From Desulfobacteraceae bacterium (lineage in GTDB: Bacteria; Desulfobacterota; DSM-4660; Desulfatiglandales; Desulfatiglandaceae): 64,000 nt of DNA. The stretch is taken from NCBI GenBank assembly GCA_030613055.1, contig JAUWMR010000020.1, positions 1-64,000 of the forward strand, in the 5' to 3' direction. The notes under the pieces were generated by a model. That model did not search any database, had not been told where the DNA came from, and was given only the letters and a program-made list of their open reading frames with translations. A program made the translations under genes and the position numbers. Below are positions 42,357 through 52,087 of this stretch, in pieces (position 1 is the stretch's first letter; every line of letters begins with the position of its first letter).

Positions 42357-45300
42357 ATGAACACTGACCTATCATTTATTACGAACGAAGAAAAACAAAG
42401 TCTTAAAGAGCGGTTTGAAGTCCTTATTAAAGACACTTCATTCTTTGACTGCCTTGTTGGTTACTTCTATTCAAGCGGGTTTCACGCTATCTACACGTCC
42501 TTGGAAAATACAGAAAAAATCAGAATTCTTATTGGAATCAGCACAAGCAGACAAACTTACGAATTACTGGAAAACGCCAAAAAACAAAAACAGCAACAAA
42601 TTGATTTCTCGCATGCCGAAACCAAGCAGGAAATCGAAAATCTTGTTCAAAAAGAAATGGAGGATTCTGAGGACAATAGAAAAGTTGAAGAAGGCGTAAA
42701 AAAATTTATAGAATGGGCTAAAAGCGGCAAATTGGAAATAAAAGCTTATCCGTCACAGAACATACACGCCAAACTATATATTATGACATTTACTGAAGGC
42801 GACAGGGATGCCGGACGTGTTATTACAGGCTCCAGCAATTTTACTCAGGCCGGGTTGGTTGATAATCTTGAATTCAACGTGGAACTGAAAAACAGAAGTG
42901 ACTATGATTTTGCTATAAATAAATTTGAGGAATTATGGAAAAACGCTGTAGATGTCAGCGAAAAATATGTTCAGACAATTCAGGAAAAGACGTGGTTGAG
43001 TCAAAATATCTCACCATACCAGTTATACCTGAAATTTCTCTACGAATATTTCAAGGATGAACTTAGCCAGACAGATGAAGTATTTGTTAAGTATCTCCCG
43101 CAGGAGTTTAAAAAGCTTGAATATCAGGAGCAGGCGGTTTTAAACGCTAAAAAGATACTTCTGGAATACGGCGGTGTTTTTATCTCCGACGTTGTGGGCC
43201 TGGGAAAAACATACGTTTCAGCAATGCTGGCAGGTCAACTGGAAGGCAGAACACTTGTCATCGCCCCGCCGGTGCTTTTGGAAAAATCCAATCCAGGCTC
43301 CTGGCCGAATGTTTTTTCAGACTTCAGAGTTCCGGCTGATTTTGAATCTATCGGCAAACTGGACCATCTGCTGGCCAGAGGAACAGACAAATACACAAAT
43401 ATTATTATTGATGAGGTACACCGTTTCCGAACCGAAACAACAATTTCCTATGAGAAACTGGCGGAAATATGCCGCGGGAAAAGAGTTATCCTGGTAACTG
43501 CAACTCCTTACAATAACACCCCAAAAGATATCCTAAGTCTTCTTAAATTGTTTCAGAAAGCCAAAAAAAGCACAATTCCCAATCTGCCTGATCTCGAAGC
43601 ATTCTTTAGCAGGCTGGCCAAAAAACTTAAAAACCTGGACCGAAAGAAAGACTATACCGAATACATAAATACTGTAAGGGCAAACGCACGGGAAATACGC
43701 GATAAAGTGCTTAAATATTTAATGGTGCGCCGCACCAGGACCGAAATTGAAAAATATTTTAGCAAAGACATAAAAGAACAGGGTCTTAAATTTCCTGATG
43801 TTAAAAAACCGCAGCCGCTGTTTTATGAACTAAACGATGAAGAAGACGATATTTTTACTAAAACCATCGACATGATTGCCAATAAGTTCATATACGCCCG
43901 TTACATGCCCATGCTTTATTATGAAGGCAAAATTGACCAGCTTGAAGAGCAGTCCCAGAAAAACATGGGACGGTTTATGAAAATCCTGCTTGTCAAACGG
44001 CTGGAAAGCAGTTTCTTTGCCTTTAGAAATTCAGTTGACAGATTCCTGCATTCCTACGAAATGTTCATAAAAGAGTTGGATAGCGGCAATGTGTATGTAA
44101 GTAAAAAGCATACCAACAAGATATTTGAACTGCTGGAGAACGACGATGACGAGGCAGTTCAGCGCTTAATAGATGAAGGCAAGGCGGAAAAATATGAGGG
44201 CAAAGATTTCAGAAAAGAGCTCAGAATAGATTTGCAGCATGACCATGATATCCTATTGGAAGTCAAAAAGCTCTGGCAGAAGGTAAACCGTGACCCGAAG
44301 CTCATAAAATTCATAAACGATTTGTCAAAAAATGCAGTCTTAAAAAACAATCATCTTATTATTTTTACGGAATCAAAAGAAACAGCCAATTATCTGTTTA
44401 ATAACATAAATGATAAGTATCCTGACAAAGTGCTTTTGTTTACAGGTGGTTCAGGCGAGTCTGTGCGGGATAAAGTGATTGAAAACTTTGATGCCAGAGC
44501 CCGTCACCCAAAAGAAGATTATCGAATACTTGTGTCCACCGAAGTCCTGTCGGAAGGTGTAAACCTGCATCGTGCAAATGTAGTGATTAATTATGATATA
44601 CCCTGGAACCCAACCAGAATGATGCAGAGAGTGGGACGTATTAACAGAGTTGATACACCCTTTGATGTTATCCATACCTTCAATTTTTTTCCAACCAAAC
44701 AATCTAATGACGAGATAAAGCTGAAAGAAGCAGCAGAAGCAAAAATCAATGCCTTTTTAACCCTGCTTGGCGGCGATGCGGAGCTTTTAACCGAAGGAGA
44801 GCCTATAGGTTCACATGAGCTATTTGATCGCTTGACTTCAAAGAAAACACTGGAAGGCGAGGATGAAACTGAGTATAGCGAACTTAAATATCTTCAGGTT
44901 ATCCGGGATATCCGTGAAAAGGAACCTGACCGTTTTGAAAAAATTAAACGCCTGCCCAAAAAAGCACGCACAGCAAAGCTTAACAATGATTTTGCGAAGT
45001 CGCTTATAACCTACTTCAGGCGCGGGAAACTGCAGAAGTTTTTCAGGGCAAAGGACAAAAAGGCAGCAGAAGAACTTGATTTTATATCAGCGGCAAAACT
45101 GCTTGAAAGCTCGCCTGATGAAAAAAGGAACAAGCTTCCCGGAGAGATTTATGATCTCCTGGATAAAAACAAGGAAGCCTTTATTATTGCTACTACCGAA
45201 GAAATGGCTGAACCTCAAAAAAGAAGAGGGCGTGACAGTGCTGCAAGGATACTGAGAATTATAAAAGCAACCATGAAAAACACGCAGAAACTCACCGATG

Positions 45301-45548
45301 ACCAGGAATTTTACCTTAAAAAGGTATTGACCCAGCTCGAAGAAGGCGGGCTGCCCAAACAAACGGCAAAAAATACATTAAAAGCATTGAATGCGCTTAA
45401 TAATGAACTGATAAATCCTTTTAAAGTATTGGCCGTTCTCCAGACTCATATCCCGTCAAAACTGTTGGAAAGCCATTATGCCGAGCAGAATCCCGCAGTA
45501 TTCGGTAAACGTGAAGTAATACTCTCATTATATCTGACAGGTGTATAA
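42357..45548 (+). CDS. PLD-like/SNF2-type helicase (restriction-like defence protein)
   Basis: 1063 residues with GAGGATATAT upstream. Residues ~20-215 form a phospholipase-D-like nuclease-type domain with one HxK motif (NIHAKLYIM, His137/Lys139) and GSSNFTQAG. The SNF2/helicase core follows: Walker A VVGLGKTYV (~278), DEVH box (IIIDEVHRF, ~350), LVTATPYNN (motif III), and motif VI MMQRVGRINRVD (~756). The C-terminal ~250 residues are charged and helical. Such fusions belong to restriction-like antiviral loci, where the helicase moves along DNA and the PLD domain may cut. The next gene starts one base past its stop, and an Eco57I-type enzyme follows. Confidence 0.9.
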   Translation: MNTDLSFITNEEKQSLKERFEVLIKDTSFFDCLVGYFYSSGFHAIYTSLENTEKIRILIGISTSRQTYELLENAKKQKQQQIDFSHAETKQEIENLVQKEMEDSEDNRKVEEGVKKFIEWAKSGKLEIKAYPSQNIHAKLYIMTFTEGDRDAGRVITGSSNFTQAGLVDNLEFNVELKNRSDYDFAINKFEELWKNAVDVSEKYVQTIQEKTWLSQNISPYQLYLKFLYEYFKDELSQTDEVFVKYLPQEFKKLEYQEQAVLNAKKILLEYGGVFISDVVGLGKTYVSAMLAGQLEGRTLVIAPPVLLEKSNPGSWPNVFSDFRVPADFESIGKLDHLLARGTDKYTNIIIDEVHRFRTETTISYEKLAEICRGKRVILVTATPYNNTPKDILSLLKLFQKAKKSTIPNLPDLEAFFSRLAKKLKNLDRKKDYTEYINTVRANAREIRDKVLKYLMVRRTRTEIEKYFSKDIKEQGLKFPDVKKPQPLFYELNDEEDDIFTKTIDMIANKFIYARYMPMLYYEGKIDQLEEQSQKNMGRFMKILLVKRLESSFFAFRNSVDRFLHSYEMFIKELDSGNVYVSKKHTNKIFELLENDDDEAVQRLIDEGKAEKYEGKDFRKELRIDLQHDHDILLEVKKLWQKVNRDPKLIKFINDLSKNAVLKNNHLIIFTESKETANYLFNNINDKYPDKVLLFTGGSGESVRDKVIENFDARARHPKEDYRILVSTEVLSEGVNLHRANVVINYDIPWNPTRMMQRVGRINRVDTPFDVIHTFNFFPTKQSNDEIKLKEAAEAKINAFLTLLGGDAELLTEGEPIGSHELFDRLTSKKTLEGEDETEYSELKYLQVIRDIREKEPDRFEKIKRLPKKARTAKLNNDFAKSLITYFRRGKLQKFFRAKDKKAAEELDFISAAKLLESSPDEKRNKLPGEIYDLLDKNKEAFIIATTEEMAEPQKRRGRDSAARILRIIKATMKNTQKLTDDQEFYLKKVLTQLEEGGLPKQTAKNTLKALNALNNELINPFKVLAVLQTHIPSKLLESHYAEQNPAVFGKREVILSLYLTGV

Positions 45549-45549
45549 T

Positions 45550-46878
45550 ATGACGAATAAAGAATCTCAAACTGTTGAATATAAACAAAACTGGCGTGAT
45601 GACTGCCTTAAGGCCATTTCCGCATTTGCAAACAGTGATGGCGGAAATTTGATTATCGGATTGGATGACAAGGGAAAACCTTCAGGATTGAAAAATGTAA
45701 AGAGACAACTTGAGGATATACCAAATACAATCAGGAATAAACTTGGTATCATTCCATCTGTTGAACGGAACAAGAAAAACAAGAAAGATATAATCAAGAT
45801 CACAGTTACACCATGTTCTGTTCCCATTTCTTACAATGGCAAATATTATCTTAGAAGCGGAAGCACTTTGCAGGAATTAAAGGGAAAATATCTGGCAGAT
45901 TTCCTTATGAAGAAATCAGGCATCACATGGGATGATATTGTTGAAGAAAGAGCCGGTTTTAATGAGACAGATAATGATTCCATAGAAAAATTTAAAAAGT
46001 ATGCTGTTGATAGAATTCCCTCAATTATTAAAGAAACAGACAATACCACACTTCTGCAAAAATTAAATCTGATTGATGACGGAGATTTAAAAAGAGCAGC
46101 AGTTCTTCTTTTCGGAAATGACCCGCAGAAATTTTTCCGCCAGTCTGTGGTCAGAATCGGTAAATTCCTGTCAGACACAGAAATTCAAACAACCGATATT
46201 ATCAAAGGGAATCTTTTTGCACAACTGGAAAGCGCCCTGGAAATCCTGCGGACAAAATATCTGGTCAGCAATATACAATATGAAGGTATTCACCGCCGCG
46301 ATATTCTTGAATATCCTTACGAAGCCTTAAGAGAAGCGATCATTAATGCTTTGATTCACCGGGATTATTCCGGTAATTCACAAATCCAGATACGGGTTTA
46401 TTCTGATAAATTGATTATCATGAATGAAGGCAAGCTCCCGCCTGAAATACCTGTGGAAAAATTGAAAACCAACCATTTATCCATACCGAAGAACACACTC
46501 CTTGCTAAAATTTTCTATTATGCCGGATTTATTGAATCATGGGGGCATGGGACCATAAAAATTGTAGAAAACTGTATAAAACAGGGACTGCCGGAACCGG
46601 ATTTTATGGAAGAAAATGGTGTTATGACGGTCGTTTTTTATAAAGATAAATGGACTGAGGAAAATCTGAAGAAATTGGAGTTGAATGACAGGCAGATTAA
46701 AGCGGTGACGTATGTAAAGGAAAAAGGGGGAATTACCAACAGAGAATATCAGAATATAAACACTGTCTCTAATAAAACTGCTTATCTGGAATTATCAAAT
46801 CTTGTTAAAAAAGATATTTTTAAAGTTTTGGGCAAAGGCAAATCCGTATCTTATACACTGAAAGTAACGGAAAGGTAA
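45550..46878 (+). CDS. Schlafen-AlbA_2 / HATPase_c_4 ATP-binding regulator
   Basis: About 442 residues from the ATG at 45550, one base past the helicase stop (an in-frame GTG at 45541 would overlap it). N-terminal Slfn/AlbA_2 domain: ESQTVEYKQNWRDDCLKAIS, FANSDGGNLIIGLDDKG, YYLRSGSTLQ. Middle: an ATPase-like domain with PYEALREAIINALIHRDYS (N box) and FIESWGHGTIKIVE. C-terminus: a winged helix (ITNREYQNINTVSNKTAYL). Members are commonly called transcriptional regulators or helicases; function is poorly known. It may control or assist the flanking restriction-like enzymes. The 397-bp gap after it has only short repeats (GTAATGAAAGTAATG; GACGCCAAA) and no gene. Confidence 0.85.
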   Translation: MTNKESQTVEYKQNWRDDCLKAISAFANSDGGNLIIGLDDKGKPSGLKNVKRQLEDIPNTIRNKLGIIPSVERNKKNKKDIIKITVTPCSVPISYNGKYYLRSGSTLQELKGKYLADFLMKKSGITWDDIVEERAGFNETDNDSIEKFKKYAVDRIPSIIKETDNTTLLQKLNLIDDGDLKRAAVLLFGNDPQKFFRQSVVRIGKFLSDTEIQTTDIIKGNLFAQLESALEILRTKYLVSNIQYEGIHRRDILEYPYEALREAIINALIHRDYSGNSQIQIRVYSDKLIIMNEGKLPPEIPVEKLKTNHLSIPKNTLLAKIFYYAGFIESWGHGTIKIVENCIKQGLPEPDFMEENGVMTVVFYKDKWTEENLKKLELNDRQIKAVTYVKEKGGITNREYQNINTVSNKTAYLELSNLVKKDIFKVLGKGKSVSYTLKVTER

Positions 46879-47275
46879 CAAAAGGGTAATGAAAGTAATG
46901 CAATAGTAATGAATAGTAAATTCATTATATTATCCGGGATAAATGATGGAATAAAAAAATAGCATTAATAATTATCATTAAGCAAAAGACGCCAAAGGCG
47001 CAACAAACACGCCATAAAGACGCCAAAAGGAAAAAAGCTCACAAACGGCTCAAGGGGCGCTAAAGGAGTACCAAAGAGGCGAAGGGACAATATCTTAAGG
47101 ACATAACGGACACATTTCAGCATTTGTCAGACATTGTCATTAATATGAAATGGGCAATAATTGGGCAATGGTGAGTCAAAAAAGCGCCGGAGAGTTTTAT
47201 TTATTTGCGCTAATTGCACCATTAATGCGTCATAATTGCGGAAAAGACGCTGAAAGCTATATTAAAGAATAGTCT

Positions 47276-50200
47276 ATGGATAAACAGCAGGCACAAGAGA
47301 TCATTAAAGACACCTTTGAAAGCTCTTTTGACAAGGTGCGTTTTACTAATTTCATCAAAAATCTTTTGAACAACATTGATGAATCAAAAGCATTCCATGC
47401 TCACGGTTATGTAAAGGAAGGGTTCCGGGGTATTATCAAAACATACGAACGTATTGGAACTTATAATTCAGCCGATGATAAAAAGGTTGATATCATTGTT
47501 GCTTATCTGCAAAAAGGATTTTCACTCGATCATGCCCGGGTAACACAAAGAAATTTTGCTGGTAGATATCTTGTTGAAAGAGGTGAAAAAGACGTCGGAT
47601 TATTTGCTTTTGTTTCGCCCGAAGAATCAGACTGGCGGTTTTCTCTGGTCAAGATGGATTATAAGTTTGAGCAAACGAAATCCGGCAGAATGAAGGTGAA
47701 GGAAGAATTCACTCCTGCCCGGCGCTGGTCGTTCCTGGTAGGTGGAAACGAAAAAAGCCACACCGCGCAAAGCCGTCTTGTGAAAATACTGGCAAATGAT
47801 GAACAAGCCCCAACCCTGCAAGAGCTCGAAAAAGCCTTTGATATTGAAACTGTCACCAAAGAGTTTTTCCTCAAATACCGTGAACTTTTCCTGCGCACCA
47901 AGGAAGAGCTGGACAGGGTTGTTAAAAAAGATCCAAAAATCAAGGCTGATTTTGAGGCCAAGGGCGTTGATACAGTAAACTTTGCAAAGAAACTACTGGG
48001 ACAAATTATATTCCTTTATTTTTTGCAAAAAAAGGGCTGGTTCGGCGTTGGCCGCGATGATGACTGGGGTACCGGCACAAAGCATTTCCTTCGCGAACTG
48101 TTTGAGAAAAAACATGCTGATTATAGCAATTTCTATAACGACATTCTGGAACCGCTCTTTTATGAAGCCCTGCGCATTGACCGTAGCCATGACGATGGTT
48201 ATTACAGCCGGTTCGACTGCAAAATCCCCTTCCTAAACGGAGGCCTTTTTGATCCCATCGGCAACTACGACTGGGTGCATACCGATATACTTATTCCAGA
48301 CAAACTCTTTTCCAACAATGTAAAGACAAAAGAGGGCGATACCGGAACAGGCATACTCGATGTGTTTGACCGCTACAACTTTACGGTAAAAGAGGATGAA
48401 CCGCTGGAAAAGGAAGTTGCCATCGACCCGGAGCTTCTGGGAAAATCCTATGAAAAATTCAACGCCATACGGCCGGATAACTTTGCTGAATTCAAAATAG
48501 CATTAAAGAGCGGCAAGAAAGGCGAGGAAAACAAGTTCAATAAAAAATTCGGCGTCTATTACACCCCCCGCGAGATTGTCTACTACATGTGCCAGCAAAG
48601 CCTGATAAACTACCTTCATACTGAAGTCATTGCGAGCGAAGCGAAGCAATCTCTAATTCCTTCCAAAGAAGATATCGAAACCCTGATCCATACCGGCGAG
48701 CAGGTCAGCGAAAATGAAGCAATCTTTTTAGAAAAAGAACAAAAGATTAAAAAAGGGGAGCAAAAGACTACCAGTATAAAATTGATACTGCCTGACAGCA
48801 TCCGAAAAAACGCGAAACTGATTGATGGTAAACTGGCGGAAATAACGGTCTGCGACCCAGCCGTAGGATCAGGTGCATTTCCGGTAGGCATGATGAGTGA
48901 GATTGTAAAGGCCAGAAATGTGCTTACGCCTTTCTTGTCATTGCGAGGAGCGCAAGCGACGAAGCAATCTCAATTCAATGACAACCGCACGCCTTATGAA
49001 TTCAAACGCCGCTGTATTGAGCATTCCCTTTATGGCGTGGACATCGATCCAGGCGCCGTTGAGATTGCCAAACTGCGGCTGTGGCTGTCGCTGGTAGTGG
49101 ATGAGGATGACATTGAAAATATAAAGCCGCTGCCGAACCTTGACTATAAGATCGTCTGCGGGGATTCACTATTGGGATACCCCTATGAACCAATAGGACT
49201 GGAAGCGATTGAAAAATTGAAACAACAATTTTTTAATGAGATACATCCCAAGGAAAAGCAACGATTACATAAAGAGATTGATGATGCCATTTATGGACTT
49301 TACAAAAATACTGAACAAAGCCTTGGATACAAAGTTACAATAGATTTTCAAATCAATTTCTCCGAGGTATTTCGTAACCAAGGTGGCTTTCATGTCGTGA
49401 TTGCCAATCCTCCCTATGTTCGTCAGGAAGCGATCAGGCATCTTAAACCTCATTTAGCCAAGGCCTACGGCAATTTCTACTGCGGCACGGCAGACATCTA
49501 TACCTATTTCTATAAACGCGGGATCGACCTGTTGAAGACCAGTGGCCATCTGTGCTTCATTGCGCCCAACAAGTTCATGCGCGCCGGCTATGGAAAAAAC
49601 ACGCGCGTTCTGTTGACCACCGTGGTTACGCCAAAACTGGTCATCGACTTCGGCGACCTGCCTATATTTGACGCCACAACATATCCTTCAATCCTCCTTG
49701 TTGCAAAACAGAGGCCCGATGAACACGATAAGGCAGCAGCCGCCACTTTCACCGAGGCAGATCAGCTTGAAAGACTGGAAGAAACCCTCAACCGGATAGG
49801 TTTCCCAATAGCCGTTGCCTCTCTCAAGAAAGAGGGCTGGAATCTGGAACGGCCGGAGGTACTGGCCCTTATGGAAAAGTTCAGGTCATCCGGAATTCCT
49901 TTGGGTGAGTATGTCCATGGACGATTTTACCGAGGTGTATTGACCGGTTTCAACGAGGCCTTTGTCATTGACGCCGCCGGGCGTAAAAGGCTGATTGCCG
50001 AAGACGCGGCCAGTGCCGAGTTGATTAAACCCTGGCTCAGGGGACGTGATATCTGCAAATGGAAAGCGGAGTGGGCCGGATTATATCTTATCAATATCCC
50101 CAGCAGCGCCAACCGCCAATGGCCCTGGTCGTATGCAAAATCCGAATCAGAAGCCGCCCGCTTGTTTGAGCAAATCTATCCCGCTGTTTACAGACATTTG

Positions 50201-50689
50201 TCTCAATGGGAAAAGCAATTGCATAAACGGGACGACCAGGGGAAATTCTGGTGGGAGCTGCGTTCGTGCGTATATTATGAGGCTTTTGAATGCCCGAAAA
50301 TTGTTTATCCAAACATTACAAAAACAAATATCTTTGCCTTTGATGCAACCAGTATTTTGACAAACCAGAAATGCTTCATCATACCTGTTGATGATCTCTA
50401 TCTCCTGGCTGTTCTGAATTCTAAAATGGCTACCAGGTGGTTTCGCTCAACACTACCTCTTCTTCGCGGCGGATATTTTGAACCGAGCGCCATTTTCATG
50501 GAGAAATTTCCTGTTTTCCCTTCAACCGACGCCCAGAAAGCGCCCATAATCGAACTTACCCGCACCATCCTCGCCGAACCCGACAGCCCCGACGTTCCTC
50601 GCCTAGAAGACGAGATCAATAATCTTATTTACAGCCTCTACGGCCTGATAGATAAAGAAACTGTTATAATCATGGAGAAAAGAGGATAG
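47276..50689 (+). CDS. Eco57I-type (type IIG-like) restriction-modification enzyme
   Basis: 1137 residues. The N6-adenine methyltransferase core contains motif I CDPAVGSGAFPVGM (~525-538), LYGVDIDPGAVEIAKLRLWL (split) and motif IV VIANPPYVRQE (~709-719). The N-terminal ~450 residues would hold a nuclease/helical region (FGVYYTPREIVYYM ends it), and the C-terminal ~350 residues a TaqI-like specificity domain (YLLAVLNSKMATRWFRSTL). A catalytic nuclease motif was not confirmed. Two palindromic intergenic-type repeats are inserted in frame, at residues ~451-460 and ~554-566. Third gene after the PLD-helicase; the start has no strong ribosome site. Confidence 0.88.
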   Translation: MDKQQAQEIIKDTFESSFDKVRFTNFIKNLLNNIDESKAFHAHGYVKEGFRGIIKTYERIGTYNSADDKKVDIIVAYLQKGFSLDHARVTQRNFAGRYLVERGEKDVGLFAFVSPEESDWRFSLVKMDYKFEQTKSGRMKVKEEFTPARRWSFLVGGNEKSHTAQSRLVKILANDEQAPTLQELEKAFDIETVTKEFFLKYRELFLRTKEELDRVVKKDPKIKADFEAKGVDTVNFAKKLLGQIIFLYFLQKKGWFGVGRDDDWGTGTKHFLRELFEKKHADYSNFYNDILEPLFYEALRIDRSHDDGYYSRFDCKIPFLNGGLFDPIGNYDWVHTDILIPDKLFSNNVKTKEGDTGTGILDVFDRYNFTVKEDEPLEKEVAIDPELLGKSYEKFNAIRPDNFAEFKIALKSGKKGEENKFNKKFGVYYTPREIVYYMCQQSLINYLHTEVIASEAKQSLIPSKEDIETLIHTGEQVSENEAIFLEKEQKIKKGEQKTTSIKLILPDSIRKNAKLIDGKLAEITVCDPAVGSGAFPVGMMSEIVKARNVLTPFLSLRGAQATKQSQFNDNRTPYEFKRRCIEHSLYGVDIDPGAVEIAKLRLWLSLVVDEDDIENIKPLPNLDYKIVCGDSLLGYPYEPIGLEAIEKLKQQFFNEIHPKEKQRLHKEIDDAIYGLYKNTEQSLGYKVTIDFQINFSEVFRNQGGFHVVIANPPYVRQEAIRHLKPHLAKAYGNFYCGTADIYTYFYKRGIDLLKTSGHLCFIAPNKFMRAGYGKNTRVLLTTVVTPKLVIDFGDLPIFDATTYPSILLVAKQRPDEHDKAAAATFTEADQLERLEETLNRIGFPIAVASLKKEGWNLERPEVLALMEKFRSSGIPLGEYVHGRFYRGVLTGFNEAFVIDAAGRKRLIAEDAASAELIKPWLRGRDICKWKAEWAGLYLINIPSSANRQWPWSYAKSESEAARLFEQIYPAVYRHLSQWEKQLHKRDDQGKFWWELRSCVYYEAFECPKIVYPNITKTNIFAFDATSILTNQKCFIIPVDDLYLLAVLNSKMATRWFRSTLPLLRGGYFEPSAIFMEKFPVFPSTDAQKAPIIELTRTILAEPDSPDVPRLEDEINNLIYSLYGLIDKETVIIMEKRG
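48626..48653 (+). repeat. palindromic repeat inserted in frame, copy 1
   Basis: GTCATTGCGAGCGAAGCGAA plus GCAATCTC lies inside the Eco57I-type gene and encodes VIASEAKQS without disrupting the frame. This sequence is familiar as a short intergenic palindromic repeat of many bacterial genomes. Copy 2 (48937-48971) is similar but longer. Confidence 0.7.
48937..48971 (+). repeat. palindromic repeat inserted in frame, copy 2
   Basis: GTCATTGCGAGGAGCGCAAG plus CGACGAAGCAATCTC encodes LSLRGAQATKQSQ between methyltransferase motif I and the GVDIDP acidic strand. It shares GTCATTGCGAG...GAAGCAATCTC with copy 1. Confidence 0.75.
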
Positions 50690-50762
50690 CACGGAGACCA
50701 GTCAATGAATAAATCAGGAAAAGCATTATGAACCTCATGACACATCTGTAAAGGGGGCCGTT

Positions 50763-50941
50763 GGTTCCAAAACGACTTACGAATAAAGAAATCTGTTCAA
50801 TATGGTTCAGTGCAAAATGATTATATTCGGTTGATGCGTTTTACTGAAATAGAATAGTATGCCACAAATTTTCACATTATCAGGAGCGATTTGCAACATA
50901 ATTAGATCTTATAGTATTTAACAGTATATCGTTTTGGAATC
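50763..50941 (+). mobile_element. MITE, GGTTCCAAAACGA family, copy A
   Basis: 179 bp. The left end GGTTCCAAAACGACTTACG and right end CAGTATATCGTTTTGGAATC are inverted repeats. No coding capacity. Preceded by GTAAAGGGGGCC. Full-length copy, with small differences from B and C. It accounts for the gap 50690-50983. Confidence 0.88.
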
Positions 50942-50983
50942 AACATCCCGTTTTAGGAAGCCTTTAAAATAAGACTCAAAAAA

Positions 50984-51946
50984 TTACTTAGAAAAAATGG
51001 CTATAACTTCGGCAAAGGGTATACTCAAACTAAATTTTGTTGGGTTTCCAAAAATCCCCTTGGCAACGTCCAGTTTGAATGATTTTGCTTTGCTTATGAT
51101 CTTGTCTTTTGTCTTTATTGTAAACCTTTTCACTTCAGCAGGACGAATTTTTCCCTTTGCAGACTCTATAAACTCCGGCTTTACCTCAATCCTATAAGGA
51201 TTGGCAAAATTATCTTTCAGACTGAAACCCTTAGGGGTTAGTGCTAAGCGTTCCCCACCCTGTTCAGTAGGAACAAAAAATGCCCTATGGGTTTTTACAT
51301 ATAGGAACTTATTTATTTTCAAATTTATTACATTCAAAAATAGATATAGATATTCGTGTTTGTAATTCACATCCGTTAATTCAATTGATACTACCCCAGG
51401 GAAAGTACTTTTAAGTTGTCCTGTTCTACGTTGTGCCTTCATTATCTTCCCCAGATTTAGTAAATGCCTATAGTCAGTTTTTATACTGTCGTGACGGTTC
51501 TTTTTTTTATTCAGATACTCATCACGCCATATTTGATGTGAACGTATTAGCTTGGATGCTTTATAACAATGTCTATTATTCTCTAAGTCATTTAGAAACT
51601 CATTCATTCTTTGGCATAGAGTTTCAAAATAAAGTTTAAGAGCCGAAAGTTTCTGTTCAATCTTTGCTTTGTCCCTTATAGTTAGAGCGGAAGCCCCCGT
51701 ATTCATTAAGTGGTTGATATCACTCTGCACATCGATTTCCATGGAACCCAGTTCGGCGATCTTGGAACGAATAATAAGGCTGGCATTTTCTTTCTGGAAA
51801 TACCAGGAAAACTTTGTGCAGGGGTCAACGGTTTTAGGTTTGGAGGATGGAAGCCTTGCTTCCTCGGCAATGGTAGCACAACCAAACAGAACGAGCATAG
51901 GTATAATCGCAAGCTGAACGACTGACATTTTCTCTTTTTTTCTCAT
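50984..51946 (-). CDS. putative lipoprotein of unknown function
   Basis: 320 residues. Lipoprotein signal: KMSVVQLAIIPMLVLFGCAT with the lipobox LFGC (Cys ~22). The body has a helical coiled region (~70-160, IEQKLSALKLYFETLCQRM) and a C-terminal beta-rich half (VSIELTDVNYKHEYLYLFLN, FFVPTEQGG). No family recognised. Start could be the Met six residues in (51928). Flanked on both sides by MITE copies or mobile-element-rich DNA, so it is probably accessory. Confidence 0.65.
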   Translation of the reverse strand: MRKKEKMSVVQLAIIPMLVLFGCATIAEEARLPSSKPKTVDPCTKFSWYFQKENASLIIRSKIAELGSMEIDVQSDINHLMNTGASALTIRDKAKIEQKLSALKLYFETLCQRMNEFLNDLENNRHCYKASKLIRSHQIWRDEYLNKKKNRHDSIKTDYRHLLNLGKIMKAQRRTGQLKSTFPGVVSIELTDVNYKHEYLYLFLNVINLKINKFLYVKTHRAFFVPTEQGGERLALTPKGFSLKDNFANPYRIEVKPEFIESAKGKIRPAEVKRFTIKTKDKIISKAKSFKLDVAKGIFGNPTKFSLSIPFAEVIAIFSK

Positions 51947-52087
51947 TTTTCAAACCTGCCTATTTTATGTTTTCATGTTGGATAAAAACGACATATGGCT
52001 GTTTGAGTCAAGCTAATTGAGCGACAACATAACATGGCCTGTTGGTGTTGAGGACTAGCGAAACACCAACCAGAGTCAATTAGATTG

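Noticed and set aside
42357-50689. DISARM system
   Set aside because: PLD, helicase and methylase activities are present, but no DUF1998 (DrmB-like) protein and no separate DrmA/DrmC-type genes were seen.
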